The position numbers and the translations under genes were made by a program. DNA of 64,000 nucleotides from assembly GCA_029641185.1 (NCBI GenBank), contig JAPWGK010000001.1, positions 260,501-324,500 on the forward strand, in the 5' to 3' direction. Below the pieces are notes generated by a model. That model worked only from the letters and a program-made list of their open reading frames with translations, searched no databases and was not told the DNA's origin. This document shows, piece after piece, positions 23,701 to 34,330 of this stretch; position 1 is the first letter of the stretch, and each line of letters starts with the position of its first letter. The stretch comes from Pseudofabraea citricarpa (lineage: Eukaryota; Ascomycota; Leotiomycetes; Helotiales; Dermateaceae).

Positions 23701-24573
23701 TCAAAGAGTTTGTTCCCGCATTTGATTCCTTCGTGTTTCTTTCTTTTCCCGAAGTTTGGATTCCCTTCGATTCCTTGCCTTTCTTCTGCGTTTTCTATCT
23801 GCGCCAACATCTTTGATGAATGCATCAGGCCCTTTAGCAGGAGGTTTGTGCTTGGCGCCTGCACTGGCAGCACGATTCGACTCGAGAGCATTATTAATTT
23901 CGCACCCATCAGGAACCCATCGAAGCTCCACCTCGATCCCAAGATTTCTGATAAAGTGCGCTGCCACTAAACCAGTTTCAACTACCCTCACGCCTGCTTT
24001 AGGCATTCTAACTCCCGACTGCATGACAAAATCCAACTTCTTCATTCTTAAAAGTGCATCTTTTGAGCTTGAATAGACCACCACTTTTGAAGGCATCTCA
24101 ATCCCAGCCAGACTAACACACTCAACTCTAGCGACCTGAAGCGCCATCGCTACGGCCAGGAATTCTGCCATCTGAGAATCGATCTCCTGCGTCACATGGT
24201 ACGCCTCCCATACCCATTGGTCGCTGTCTGGACTAGTGTAGCTTACGATTCCAAGACCTGAAATCCTACGAAGCCCTGCTTCAACTGCGTGCGTGATTCC
24301 TGTAGCCCAAAGAACCATGCGGCTATCCTTGACCCCCCAGCGTGAGGCATTTGAGTATTCCAGATTTGCGTGCCTGGTAGCTTCGCCAGGATCTCGGTCA
24401 ATGATTATAGTGCCTTCGAAACCTCTTTTCACCACTGTTTTTTCAAATCTCCTTCTTTTTTGTCGCTCGGTGAGGACTTCCAAGTCGTGAGAATGAGGGT
24501 CGTTGGGCGAAGTTGTTGCTATATTTAGGTTTGGCGGTGACTTGGCGTCGGAGGCTAAAGGGTTTACTGCCAT
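23701..24573 (-). CDS. RNase H-like protein with eroded active site
   Basis: A single exon gives 290 residues from the ATG at 24573 (MAVNPLASDAK); the frame is open upstream but with an unlikely N-terminus. The middle resembles the RNase H fold found in many filamentous-fungal host proteins. The first strand region carries RMVLWATG; a conserved helix is AEFLAVAMALQVA, with its Glu kept. KVVVYSSSKDALLRM aligns with the usual YSDSQ-A-L strand, but the catalytic Asp is Ser. Near the end, WVPDGCEI-x-NN aligns with W-V-x-x-H-x-x-x-x-G-N-x-x-A-D. So several catalytic carboxylates appear missing and nuclease activity is doubtful. The tail (about 240-290) is extremely Arg/Lys-rich, suggesting nucleic-acid binding or nuclear location. 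No reverse transcriptase is adjacent, so it is probably domesticated rather than a live element. Confidence 0.6.
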   Translation of the reverse strand: MAVNPLASDAKSPPNLNIATTSPNDPHSHDLEVLTERQKRRRFEKTVVKRGFEGTIIIDRDPGEATRHANLEYSNASRWGVKDSRMVLWATGITHAVEAGLRRISGLGIVSYTSPDSDQWVWEAYHVTQEIDSQMAEFLAVAMALQVARVECVSLAGIEMPSKVVVYSSSKDALLRMKKLDFVMQSGVRMPKAGVRVVETGLVAAHFIRNLGIEVELRWVPDGCEINNALESNRAASAGAKHKPPAKGPDAFIKDVGADRKRRRKARNRRESKLREKKETRRNQMREQTL

Positions 24574-25995
24574 GATGGCACTAGTGATGTCATAGAATAA
24601 GAAGTAGAGGCAAAGTGTTGGATTGAAGATGGGATTTGGGAGCGGAAGAGATACAATTACGGTAGGTAGGTGAGTTCTAGCCTTCATGGTCAAACTTTGA
24701 ATCACGTGTGGTGAAAACCAGAAACAGCATTAAGTCAATGACAATACATTAAGTCAATGACAATAGAGAAGAAGCATGCAGATATCAGCTAGGCACATAT
24801 TTAATCGAAACCCGAATGTAATGATAATACCGGTTTAAAATATGGAAAATATCGAAAATATGGAAAATAAGAGCGAAAACTGACAGTGTTGTTGTCAATT
24901 GAGAGCAAGTTAGAGAAGTTAGAATTGCATTTTCTTTTCAACTAGAAGAAAGGTTCTATGAAAGGAACGATACTTACTAAGAAATAAAATCTGAACTTAC
25001 TATACTAAGCGTATCTGACTTTGATATTGCGGTGTCTTACCTTTGATACCGTATTACCTCTAGTCATTTGTCGTAAAGCTATTTGCTATATTGTTTGTAC
25101 TGACTATAAAACTAAAATCAAATTTTGCCAAGGGCCGACACTCCTTGTCAATTTTGTCATCTGCTCACCTAAATCATAAAGTTACCACCATCTGCGTACA
25201 AATTTCAGCCCTGGTAATAGTAGTCAGCGTCGTGTCCAGAGATTCCTCCAGGCATGAGTTTTCTCGTTCCCCTAAAGTCTAGATCCCCGCACATTCCATG
25301 GAAGACGCCAATAGTTACCTCGCCAGTTCCATCCCATGGACTCGCCGTCTCAATATCCCTTCCGCGCCACTGAAAAGGAATCGGGAGATCACACGCAAGT
25401 TTATCGGGAGGCGTATCAAAAAGGATATATCCATCAACTATACCAAAATCGAAACTGCCCCAGACCTTTTGCTGATCATTGTCGACATGAAAGCAAATTG
25501 TTAAATATTGAGAGATATCATGCTATTCTCCTTCGACTGCTTCGCATGGCCGTTGCACTTCATCTTCGCCAGATACATTGTACTCATCATCTGACGATTA
25601 TTGGCCATTTTTGACTCGATTTCATCCATCAAATCTCTACTCCGTAGATAAGTATCATCCAGGGACAGTCTGATCTTTTGTCATCAGCTGGAGACGATCT
25701 CACAGTATGAGACGAGGTCTGTTTCTTGCCAACAAGTGGAGATGGCAAGTGACGGATGTCTCCTCCCCGGCTCTCTCGGTAATCTTTACAAGTATTAGTG
25801 CCGCGCTAACCATGTTTAAGAACCTTACCCTGTTGAATATTGCTGACTGATGAGTAGGTTTTGTAATCTAGTATATAGCTTTCTACTCCTGTTGACTTCA
25901 TCAGAACCTAAACCCTCTCGCTCTACATACCTCATCCTCTAACTCCGTAGACTATTGATAGGTTCAAAGCTAAGCCATATAAATCTTCAAAAGCC
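24574..25995. other. Intergenic region with a short tandem duplication
   Basis: About 1.4 kb. A 19-bp unit (cattaagtcaatgacaata) is directly repeated at about 24728-24766. An open frame at 25336-25614 has somewhat protein-like composition but no recognisable domain, and was not called. Otherwise AT-rich spacer. Confidence 0.4.
24728..24766. repeat. 19-bp direct tandem duplication
   Basis: Two adjacent identical copies of a 19-bp unit upstream of the RNase H-like gene. It could be replication slippage or a transposon footprint. Confidence 0.75.
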
Positions 25996-26457
25996 ATGGC
26001 ACCATCACCACACGAGCTTGCTCTTCAAAACGATATTCCCCCAAAGACAAAAGCCGACTCTAAGTGGCTTCGTGATATGGGCTACCGTGGGGGCCTACAT
26101 GAGTTTAGAATCAGCTTCGGCTTCAAAGAAGATTAATTAGACGATGCGCGACGTCTCATAGGAGGGTTCCGTGATGACCAGCAAGAGGAATGGGAAGCAT
26201 TACATCAAGATAAAGCTCCCGTATCAATATCGAAGAAGCACACGGCTGTGGGCAGTTCACAGGCGAAGAAGCGAGAGCTTGTGCAGCAAGCAATGCTGTG
26301 GCATCTGCGAATGGGCCACGCGAACTACCATGCCATTCTTGCGCTACCAGAAGCAACGAATGGGGTCGAGAGTTTTGAGGGCTTGAAGGTGCGAGATTTG
26401 CCAGAATGTGAGGATTCTACGTATGGAGGATTGGATCCTTTTAGTGATGACGATTAG
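25996..26457 (+). pseudogene. Small reading frame interrupted by one in-frame TAA
   Basis: From the ATG at 25996 (context agccATGg) a single frame of 154 codons runs to the stop at 26455-26457. One TAA at codon 47 (26134-26136) interrupts it. Both halves look like one protein: the first ends GGLHEFRISFGFKED and the second resumes LDDARRLIGGFRDDQQEEWE with no frame change. An acidic tail follows (LDPFSDDD). No GT donor nearby lets a conventional intron remove the stop. The simplest reading is a recent nonsense mutation in a small gene of unknown function. Sequencing error, RNA editing or readthrough are alternatives. I do not recognise the family. Confidence 0.45.
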
Positions 26458-26677
26458 ACTCAAGGTATGATCCATGTAAGTTGATTATCACTTTCTGGGA
26501 GCCACCATATATGTTGATAGGATCTCCCTTTCTTTAGTCAACTTAGTCGCCATTTGCGCAAATAGTTTTCTTGGTGATACAATTGAGGAATATATTCACT
26601 GTATTTGCTATCTATAAAAATCAACTCGCTTATGGGAAATGCTATAATTTAGTACTTGGTCGCTTTCTCTAAACTTT

Positions 26678-28537
26678 TCACGGTAAAATGTTATTAACGT
26701 TTTGCTTCTTCGCTTTTCTTTTCCACAGTTTCTTTAGACCGTACCCGAGACTCTTGTCGCTAGCACCTATTGGTTCTGAGACTTTCTCCATGTTTCTGAT
26801 TCGATTGACTTCGCTACTGCTCACAGTGAGGGTTCGATATATTCCATCAAGCGATGATGCCGTTTCGTTATCATGATCTGCAACAGTCTCATCGGTAGAA
26901 GAACGGAAATGCTCGACACTTGGCATTGGAGCATCAGGAAGAACCTGCTCATTCCTACTCTGAGGACCTCGCACTAATTGACCCCTCATGCTAAATCCAT
27001 CATCCTTTTTGGCAATAGGAGGAGAGAGGTACGGTAGTCCAGCACCCATAAACTCCTCTTTCAGGAAATTGACCATGGTTACCACATTTGCCATAGTTGT
27101 CATGGCACCCAGTGATACACGAACAACCCCCGTAGGCTTTCCGTTCACAATTTCCGATCCCGTTTCGGCTGCTCGTGCACATGTATGGCCATCCTCCCAC
27201 AGTCTCTTCGTATGCCATGAATCGTAACCGAGATGTGTTGCAATACCTCCTGGATTGCACAGTGTCCCTGCACGAACGTAAATTTTTCTCCTATTCGCAA
27301 GAGTCTCAACAATACTTGTGAATGGAACGTATTTTCCATCCGCCTGCATGACGTTGAATGCGATCGTGGATCCTTGTAGAGAGCTGTCTTCGTAATTGCT
27401 CTCTCCCTCGCTATATATCTTGCATACAGGGATTCCAGTTGAGTGTACGAGTGACGACATTTCATCATATAGCAATTTTCCGAGATATGTGGTGTGGTTG
27501 GATATTGTTGTCATAGGATCCGGTCCGTATAATCGTTCGTGCGTATCGATAGCAGCGTCCAATGCGAATATGTTGTGAAAGGGTAATGTGCCGTCTTCAA
27601 GACTTGAATGCAGGTCCTTCCTTGACTCGAACCATGGTTTATTACCTAAAACTGCCACAGCTTCGACAGTACCACCGCCGAAGTACTTACGACCCCATCG
27701 AAGGATATTTCCGGAAGCTCTGCGTACTATGAGACCTCCAAGGTCCGGATAACCAAAGATCTTATAGAAGGAGACTGTAGTAAAGTCTGGGGCTAGATCA
27801 GGATCACTAAATATACTGTTGAGTGGATATGTCGTTGCCAGCGCAGCAGCATCCAGTAAAGAGTATGTATCCTGCAGTTCTTCGTGTGCAGAGTTCCTAA
27901 TCTTGCCCGACCAGGCGAGTGGTAATCGTCTACCTGTCATATTCGATTGGGCCGGGAAACCGAAGAGCCTTAATCTTTTCCTTCCACCATAAGCTCCTTT
28001 TCCCGATAACCAGTTCTCGACCTCAAGATCATCACGAAAGCAATAATGGTCATCGTCCGTCGCTTCTCTCACACCAACGAGACTGTTGTGACAATCGACA
28101 TGATACAAGTAGCGGAACCCGCCTTCTCTTCCATCTGAAGATCTTGTCGTGTTGCCCAAGTCCTTGAAGGAATCCATGACGAGCTTGATCCCCGCCGTGG
28201 CATTGGCAACGAATACCAAATCGAAATACTTTGGGTCGGCACCGAAGAATCGTAATGCTCTCTCTCTCGTGTCGTCTACTCGTTTCCCAGAAAGATGTGC
28301 TGGGTCAGACGCTGAGTGTGGATTACCGTAGAGGTTTGATATCAAATCCTTCGCTACCGCATCTATTAAAGATTTGGCATATATTGTGGCACCTCCATGA
28401 TCCAGATATGTTTTGCCTGAGATGGCTCTTAGTCTTCTTGTATGGAGTGAGACCATGTAGGACGAAGGTAATTAATCACCTTGCAGCATGGGGTATTCAA
28501 CGTGTTGAAATTTGTCAACAGCATTGTTATAAGCCAT
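26678..28537 (-). CDS. Molybdenum cofactor sulfurase-like PLP enzyme (no MOSC domain)
   Basis: Class V aminotransferase-fold protein related to the N-terminal domain of Moco sulfurases (HxB/ABA3/MOCOS), which move sulfur from cysteine to the molybdenum cofactor. Two exons, 28537-28480 and 28416-26678, give 598 residues. The spliced start MAYNNAVDKFQHVEYPMLQ-GKTYLDHGGAT restores the family's typical N-terminus, so the ATG inside the intron is not used. Landmarks are NPHSAS, LFGFPAQSN, the PLP-binding lysine in SFYKIFGYPDLGG (about 238), and the loop cysteine in AGTLCNPGG (about 406). The C-terminal MOSC domain of full-length enzymes is absent; a Ser-rich tail ending in basic residues takes its place. 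It may therefore be a divergent cysteine desulfurase rather than the main Moco sulfurase. Confidence 0.85.
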
Positions 28538-30435
28538 CGAGGGTAGCAAGGGGGCTCGCGACAAGATGAATTTTTCTTAGTGTTGAACACAAAACGCGCG
28601 AAAAGAAGGCGGGATTGCGCTATTGGGCGTTTCTATATGGAAGTGAATTATCAGAGAACATGCTATTCATTTATCAAGCAAGTGTATTACTTAAGCGCCG
28701 TTGATTGATAAGGTGGTGAGGTCCTTTTCCCTCTGCTCCAACCCCCGAGACACCATCGCCGCGTATGCAAGGGGGTTACCGATACCCGGACCGCGAGGGC
28801 GCCATCATTTGTCTGTGGCAAAGGCTTTTTTCATATTTTTTTAATGTAGGACAGCCACAAGACTAAGAGGTTATTTATACCCTGCAGCTGGGAGCGAAGG
28901 TCCTACTCTAATTGGTCATGAAAAATGCTGGGCGTATATTCTACAACCAGGCAGGTACCGTGCGGCATGTAAGTGCTACAAGCCGTTCAAGGGACAGGCG
29001 TGAAAGGCGTACTTTTCAGAGGCTTGCTAATACTGTGCCACAGACAACACAGCATAGCACACACATTCTGCCAGCCTGTTGGCTCAAAGGAGGTGAGCTG
29101 CTTCATGAGGTATGGATAGAACAGTCCTCGGCTCGCAGCGAGCCGTCTACTATTTGATTGGTAGTTTTCTCAGTTACTTTGATCCGAAATCGTTTATATT
29201 TTCCTGTAACGGTAAAGCAAGCTGACGGCTACTATATGCATGCATGTCTATCTAGGGTGTTGATTGACCGGGCACGTCACTTACACAGGGTGGAGAAAGA
29301 GGAGAGAGGCAAAATGGGCGAAGTGGCTTGCTTATGTCATGTATAATAGATAAGGTAAATTCAAGTTTTGCATTCTTCTCGTATAGCGCAGCTCGTTGGT
29401 TCTTCGTAATTCACCCTCTGTAGCTGGCTCAACAACGCCCGAAATTATATGATAAGGGAATTTCTTCTTGAATACGATTGACAAAGATCTCGCCATTCTA
29501 TTCTTTTTCCTTCTTTCTTAAAATTTTAATTGGTTTTTCTCCGTCGTATGACCAATTGACTTTGCTTACATTGGCAATTTCATCATTATGGTTTATGTGA
29601 GATGTAAATAACAGCTACCGATTTGCTACGAGTAAGGTATGTAAGAACTAAATCTCGCATGCAGTAGTAGCATCCGGGTTTAAGCGTGATAGGTCCCGCC
29701 AAGTGTCAGCAGGTAAGCTGTCACTCTTAGCTCAACCATCTCATTGGCTGCCTATCTTTGGGTATTATCGGTTTGCTAAAGTCTGCTCCGCATGTGGCGT
29801 CCCTGTTCTTCGGCCGAGCATTATTCCACGACTAATTGAGTAAGTATTATGTTATACGATAAGTTTGGGTGATCCTTAACTATACATATACCTTCCCCGC
29901 CTGATGATCTTCTCCATTCTTCCACTTTTGGTGTCGGGTTACACAACGTCAAATAGTTGGGATTTTTGATAGCGTTGAGAAAATAATGAAAGGCCCATCA
30001 GAATGAGGGGTAATTTGATAAATACTTGTGTTCTGGATCTTGAATAGTGAAGACTTGCGCAGCATATTCAATGATTAATATCGTGTAATTCGAAAGATCT
30101 AGTACAACTAGAATCTAGAATGCCCTTGGTTGCTCAAAATCACTGAACTGCGTTCATTAGTAAAAAAAATTGAAGCACTTCTAGACTTCAAATATACTAG
30201 CCCGAGTTAATAAAACATGTTGTTGACAAGTCATTAATACAGATAATTATTGTTACATACAGAGAATTACACGAGTTCCAAATATGCTCGTTCGTGTTTT
30301 GAGGAGCCCTCATGAATGCGACATCGTTTGCAATAATAACAAAATAAAACAGAGAAATCGACAGCAAACTCGCTCGCTAAAAGCTAGAACAGAAAAACAC
30401 GTATTTACTCATTATCATCAAGATTTTCCACAACT
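28538..30435. other. Intergenic region, about 1.9 kb, no gene seen
   Basis: Increasingly AT-rich. The frames at 28912-29157 and 29158-29346 are short with no features. No RNA gene or repeat recognised. Confidence 0.45.
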
Positions 30436-31267
30436 TCAAAACTCCTCAGTAAACTCGCAGCTTTGCCCCGTCCGCATCATCGTAGTGTTAACATCTTTAG
30501 GGACCCAATTCCTCATCGCATATCTGTCAGTTCCCTTCCTTTGAGTCGTCTCGCTTCTCAATCTCCTCTCCAACTGATCCATCTCTGAATTCCTAACCCA
30601 TTTCTTCCAAATTTTGTAACCAAATGCACCTCGTCTCGAGCGATGAGTCCAGAAATTGCCCGGGTGGCGAGCGCGTGGCTTTCTAACACCATGGTAACCT
30701 TCAAACATATGTTTAGCGGGATTTCACAGGACAAATCAAAGAAGCTTACATCTTCCCTTATGACCTGGCTTTCTCTTCGTAAACTTCTCACAAGTACCGC
30801 AGTAATTCAATCCCTTCGGCACCCAATTCCTCAACCGCTGGTAGAGCTTGTTTTTGCGTCGAAAGCATGTGCAGTGATCTTCCCAGCTTGGTGAGCGGCA
30901 TTTCGTTTCCTTTGCAACTCGTAAACCATCTTCCCGCCGCTCCTCGGCGTACCTGGCATAGGATTCGCTGTGGCATTCGGCACGGTGCATCATTCGGTTG
31001 TAATATTTTCCTGACAGGGGGTTGGTTATGGTTGGTGTGCAAAATGTTTTTCCATCGTCGGCTGTTAAGTGTACAGGATCCTTAGATAGTGAAAGATTAT
31101 ACAGTGATTTGCTAGATGTTCATGTAAATGGTTTGTCAGGTAACGTGGAGGAGTTTCATGTCATACCAGGTGAGTCGTAGACACATGCGATCAATTGGAG
31201 GACAGACTGAGAGGATGATTGAGTGAATCTCAAGCGGGAAGGAATTGAATAAGTGAAAGGTTGTCAT
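30436..31267 (-). CDS. Small F-box protein with basic, cysteine-containing C-terminus
   Basis: Assembled from three exons on the minus strand: 31267-31167, 31111-30750 and 30698-30436, 241 residues, all phases closing. Exon 1 begins MTTFHLFNSFPLEIHSII and the splice yields DRMCLRLTC-KSLYNL, a good F-box match (LP-x-E-I...I...C-x-x-L-x-L-x-C-x). Introns are 55 nt (GTATGA...TCTAG) and 51 nt (GTAAGC, CGCTAAAC branch, TGAAG). The body is rich in Arg/Lys and has cysteines in C-x4-spaced and C-x-x-C patterns (CGTCEKF). The RNWVPK motif occurs twice, at about residues 121 and 223, suggesting an internal repeat. It is probably an SCF substrate receptor of an expanded lineage-specific family. The second acceptor is weak, so the C-terminus is less certain. 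Confidence 0.65.
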
Positions 31268-31925
31268 GTTTGAAATACAAGGCAGGTTTAGAAAGTTTGT
31301 TCAATACAAGAAGTGAGGTTCAATTGAGACGTTTGAGTTTCTCGCTGGAAGATGGCTAGCATAGAAGCTGGAAATCATTGAACTATATACTTTTGGCCTG
31401 TTTCTCCAAAATTAAGCCACTATATCCATTAATAGCACACTCGCAAGTTCCAACGCGATCATGACACGCTATCACGGGATTTTCCAGGCAACAGCTCCTC
31501 AAGTGTTCAGGCTACACATCAAAATGGTATCACGTGGCTTGGCGTTTTAGGCACCAGTCAGGTGACTCAGGCAGACGTGACTGGCTGGGCATTACTTGTC
31601 AAAGCTATTGCCACCAACTTTACTAGTAGTAACTGTGAAACTGGATGATTGGCATAGAAAGGGTCTTCGAAATTTTTGGTGAGATGCTCTTATTTGTACT
31701 GTCTCTTTTATAGGTATAAGTCACATGCTTGAAGAACAGAATAATGTCCTCGAATAGATTGAAACCTCCAGAGCATACTTACGACCAGTAATAGGCAAAA
31801 TTTGCACCAAACTGAACCCAGCTATTTGCTAATTGCTCATTTTTCTTCGCTCGGCAATTTTCGTATACAGGAGTTCAGCGAGCTAGCCATTATTTCTCTA
31901 TTTCGATCATCTCACGATTTCCTCC
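31268..31925. other. Intergenic region, no gene seen
   Basis: Promoter side of the small F-box gene and 3' side of the zinc-cluster factor gene. Nothing else recognised. Confidence 0.4.
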
Positions 31926-33732
31926 TCATACTATCATCGGCCCAAAATTGTTAAATCCCAGGCCATCAGACCACACTAGATCCAAGTCTGTTGGCCACTC
32001 GAAGGAAGGAAAGTCTGGTAGATCAAGCTGTGGCTCAAGCACCGGATCAGTTGATTGCATTGCAAGACTCTGCTGTATATAGTCAAATTCTTTTCTTTTC
32101 TTAGCTTCAGCACCTTGCACCAAAGAGAACACGACTTGAAAAGATTCTTTCACATTCGGCGTGCCGAAGATAGTCGTGATCAATTTGAGAGTCGACATTG
32201 CCTCGGGAAGCAAAGAGAGGCTTTCGACGTTGTTCATAGCAAGGAGGACGCAGGTGCTGTGAAATGGGACACCTGTCAATAACCACCACTGCTGACGGTC
32301 GTTTGCCAAAGACTTTACGGCATCTAATGCTTCACGGATAATGGAAAGGAACATCTGAATCTCTGGTGGAGATAACATGGTACCCATGTAGCGTAGCCTT
32401 CTATACATGCAGAAGCAGATATCGGCTCTGAGTAGCACAAGAGGCGGCGTTAAATTAGTTACTGCTGAAACCTTGGTGAGGGCCTCAATGAGCGTTTCTT
32501 TCGACACGGCTGAGGGTGTCGCGCCATCTAAAGGGACCATACGGATCAGTTCTGTGAAGGTCATCATGTCGCCTGGCCTTGAAGTCGGAAAATGGCATCC
32601 AACATTCTGTAGTGTGATTATGGTGCGTCCAAAGTGACAAGCGAAATATCGATTTAGGGATGCTGCAGTCCAGAATGTTCTCCGCCGTATCTCAATTTCT
32701 GCCTCGCTTATGATTCGAGGCTGTGGTGTGGTTGTCTTGACGTCGCTTATTTCTTGATGTAGACCTATGGACTCGGCGGTATGCATTGCCATACTACTCG
32801 CGATCCATGAGAGGTGTGGTTTTTCGGTATTACGTAAGTACAATGCACGCAAGATCCAGGCGGCGACGAACTCAACAGAGAGAAGAACTCTCGCATGAGC
32901 AAAAGTTGAGTCTAATGTTAAACGTCCATGCTCGACAATTTCTGACTCGTATGCAAAAGTGCCAGTAGTTGAATACAAGGATCCTAAAGAGACAACTCCG
33001 CATATGACAGCTTCAAAGCCTGCATCAATCACTTGACTGGACCAACAAAGATTTTTCTGCTGTTCGAATTTGGACTGGTCCAAAATCTCAAAAACTGGAT
33101 GAACAACATCGAAATAAACCTGGGAGAATTTCTCGACATCTTTCAAGGTGATATAATCAAACAAACGTGGTCGGCCTGGCGCAACTATTTCCGAACGTGT
33201 TCCTGCATTCCAAGCAAACGCAGTGATTTTTGGAGGGTCGTTAATATTCAACGACATGCCTAGGCTCCTGGGGAAAGCAATTGCGCTATCAACTCTCGTG
33301 AAACCAGTAGAGGTTGTTGAAAGGGGACATGTTTCATCGGAAATAACGTAGACTTTCTTTTTCGGTTCGGTATTTCCTACTGGAGCAGCATTCTTTCTCT
33401 TGGACGAGACATCAGAAAGTTTAGGCTTGACCACCAGGGGCTTCAAAGATTGATTATCCCCAGCTGACTTTTTGGTGATATTTAAGAAGTAGCAATCATA
33501 TTCATATCCTGTGCAAACTTTACACGGATATGCTCCATCACATTTGACTTTCCTTTGCCGACAAGGCTCACAAGCTTTCCGGACTCGACGCCTCTGAAAC
33601 CCAGTTGACTCTGAACTTGCTTCCGGAAGCTGCTCTACTTCTGGTAATTGCTACAGAGGGATCAGTATTCCTTGTAGTAGATTTCAAGGTGATCTTTGAA
33701 GGGCCTACCAACGAGGAGTTGGGGATATCCAT
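31926..33732 (-). CDS. Zn(II)2Cys6 transcription factor
   Basis: Fungal zinc-cluster activator or repressor. Two exons, 33732-33709 and 33650-31926, give 582 residues. The intron (58 nt, GTAGGC, TACTGAT branch, CTGTAG) removes a stop in front of the binding domain. The cluster is textbook: cysteines at about residues 35, 38, 45, 51, 54 and 61 with spacing C-x2-C-x6-C-x5-C-x2-C-x6-C, preceded by a basic run (QRRRVRK). The middle homology region typical of fungal factors spans about 170-480 and includes SSMAMHTAESIGLH and ARRTFW-type residues (EIRRRTFWTAASLNRY). The acidic, aromatic C-terminus could be an activation domain. It is divergent from the MFS gene 600 bp away, making that transporter the obvious candidate target (inference). 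Confidence 0.9.
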
Positions 33733-34330
33733 TGGCACGGATGAAACTAGTCCGACACCACGACCAATTCCGAACAGTAACGGGATAAGTGTACAGAATT
33801 GCACGCTGGAGACTGTGATTCTGATGGGTATCTCGGATATTTGGATAGGTTGGGTGGTTTCATTTCATGGTACGGAAGTCGCTAGCAGCCCATCGCTTTG
33901 TCATCGGATGGGACGGGTAAAACGGACTTAAGCGTCAGCATTTAGTCAAATTCCTCGCGCATAAATGGAATACATTCAATAAAGAAGCACGTGCCTTTCT
34001 GTTCTGCTGCTGTGATTGAATGAGCTTTTGACTGAGACTTCCAGTACCGGGCGGTATATCGGTTACGACGGACTTCGTTTATAATGCTCGTCATGAATGA
34101 TGATACACTTCAGCAACATGCTCAGTATTATTATTAGCGAACATTCTTCTATTAGTAAATTATTTCAGTTGTAGAAGAGTACATAACATATTTCCTCCCT
34201 TCCTTATTTGTAGATGGCCCGTTTCTGTCCAGCCAATTCGTCTGAAAAGCATTGAGCTTGCCCGCTTCATCACCACACTAGGTTTCCCCTTTTTCATACA
34301 TGCAAATTAGCGATATTAAGAGAATTCATC
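33733..34330. promoter_or_regulatory. Shared intergenic promoter of the zinc-cluster factor and MFS transporter
   Basis: About 600 bp between divergent start codons. Zinc-cluster factors usually bind CGG-containing repeats; a few CGG/CCG triplets occur here (for example accgggcggtatatcggtta near 34047-34066), including CGG spaced from CGG. That is suggestive only. Confidence 0.4.

Noticed and set aside
25336..25614. Plus-strand frame of 92 codons starting MDSPSQYPF
   Set aside because: Somewhat protein-like at its start but the latter half is Leu/His-rich and unconvincing. It has no recognisable domain, so I did not call it.
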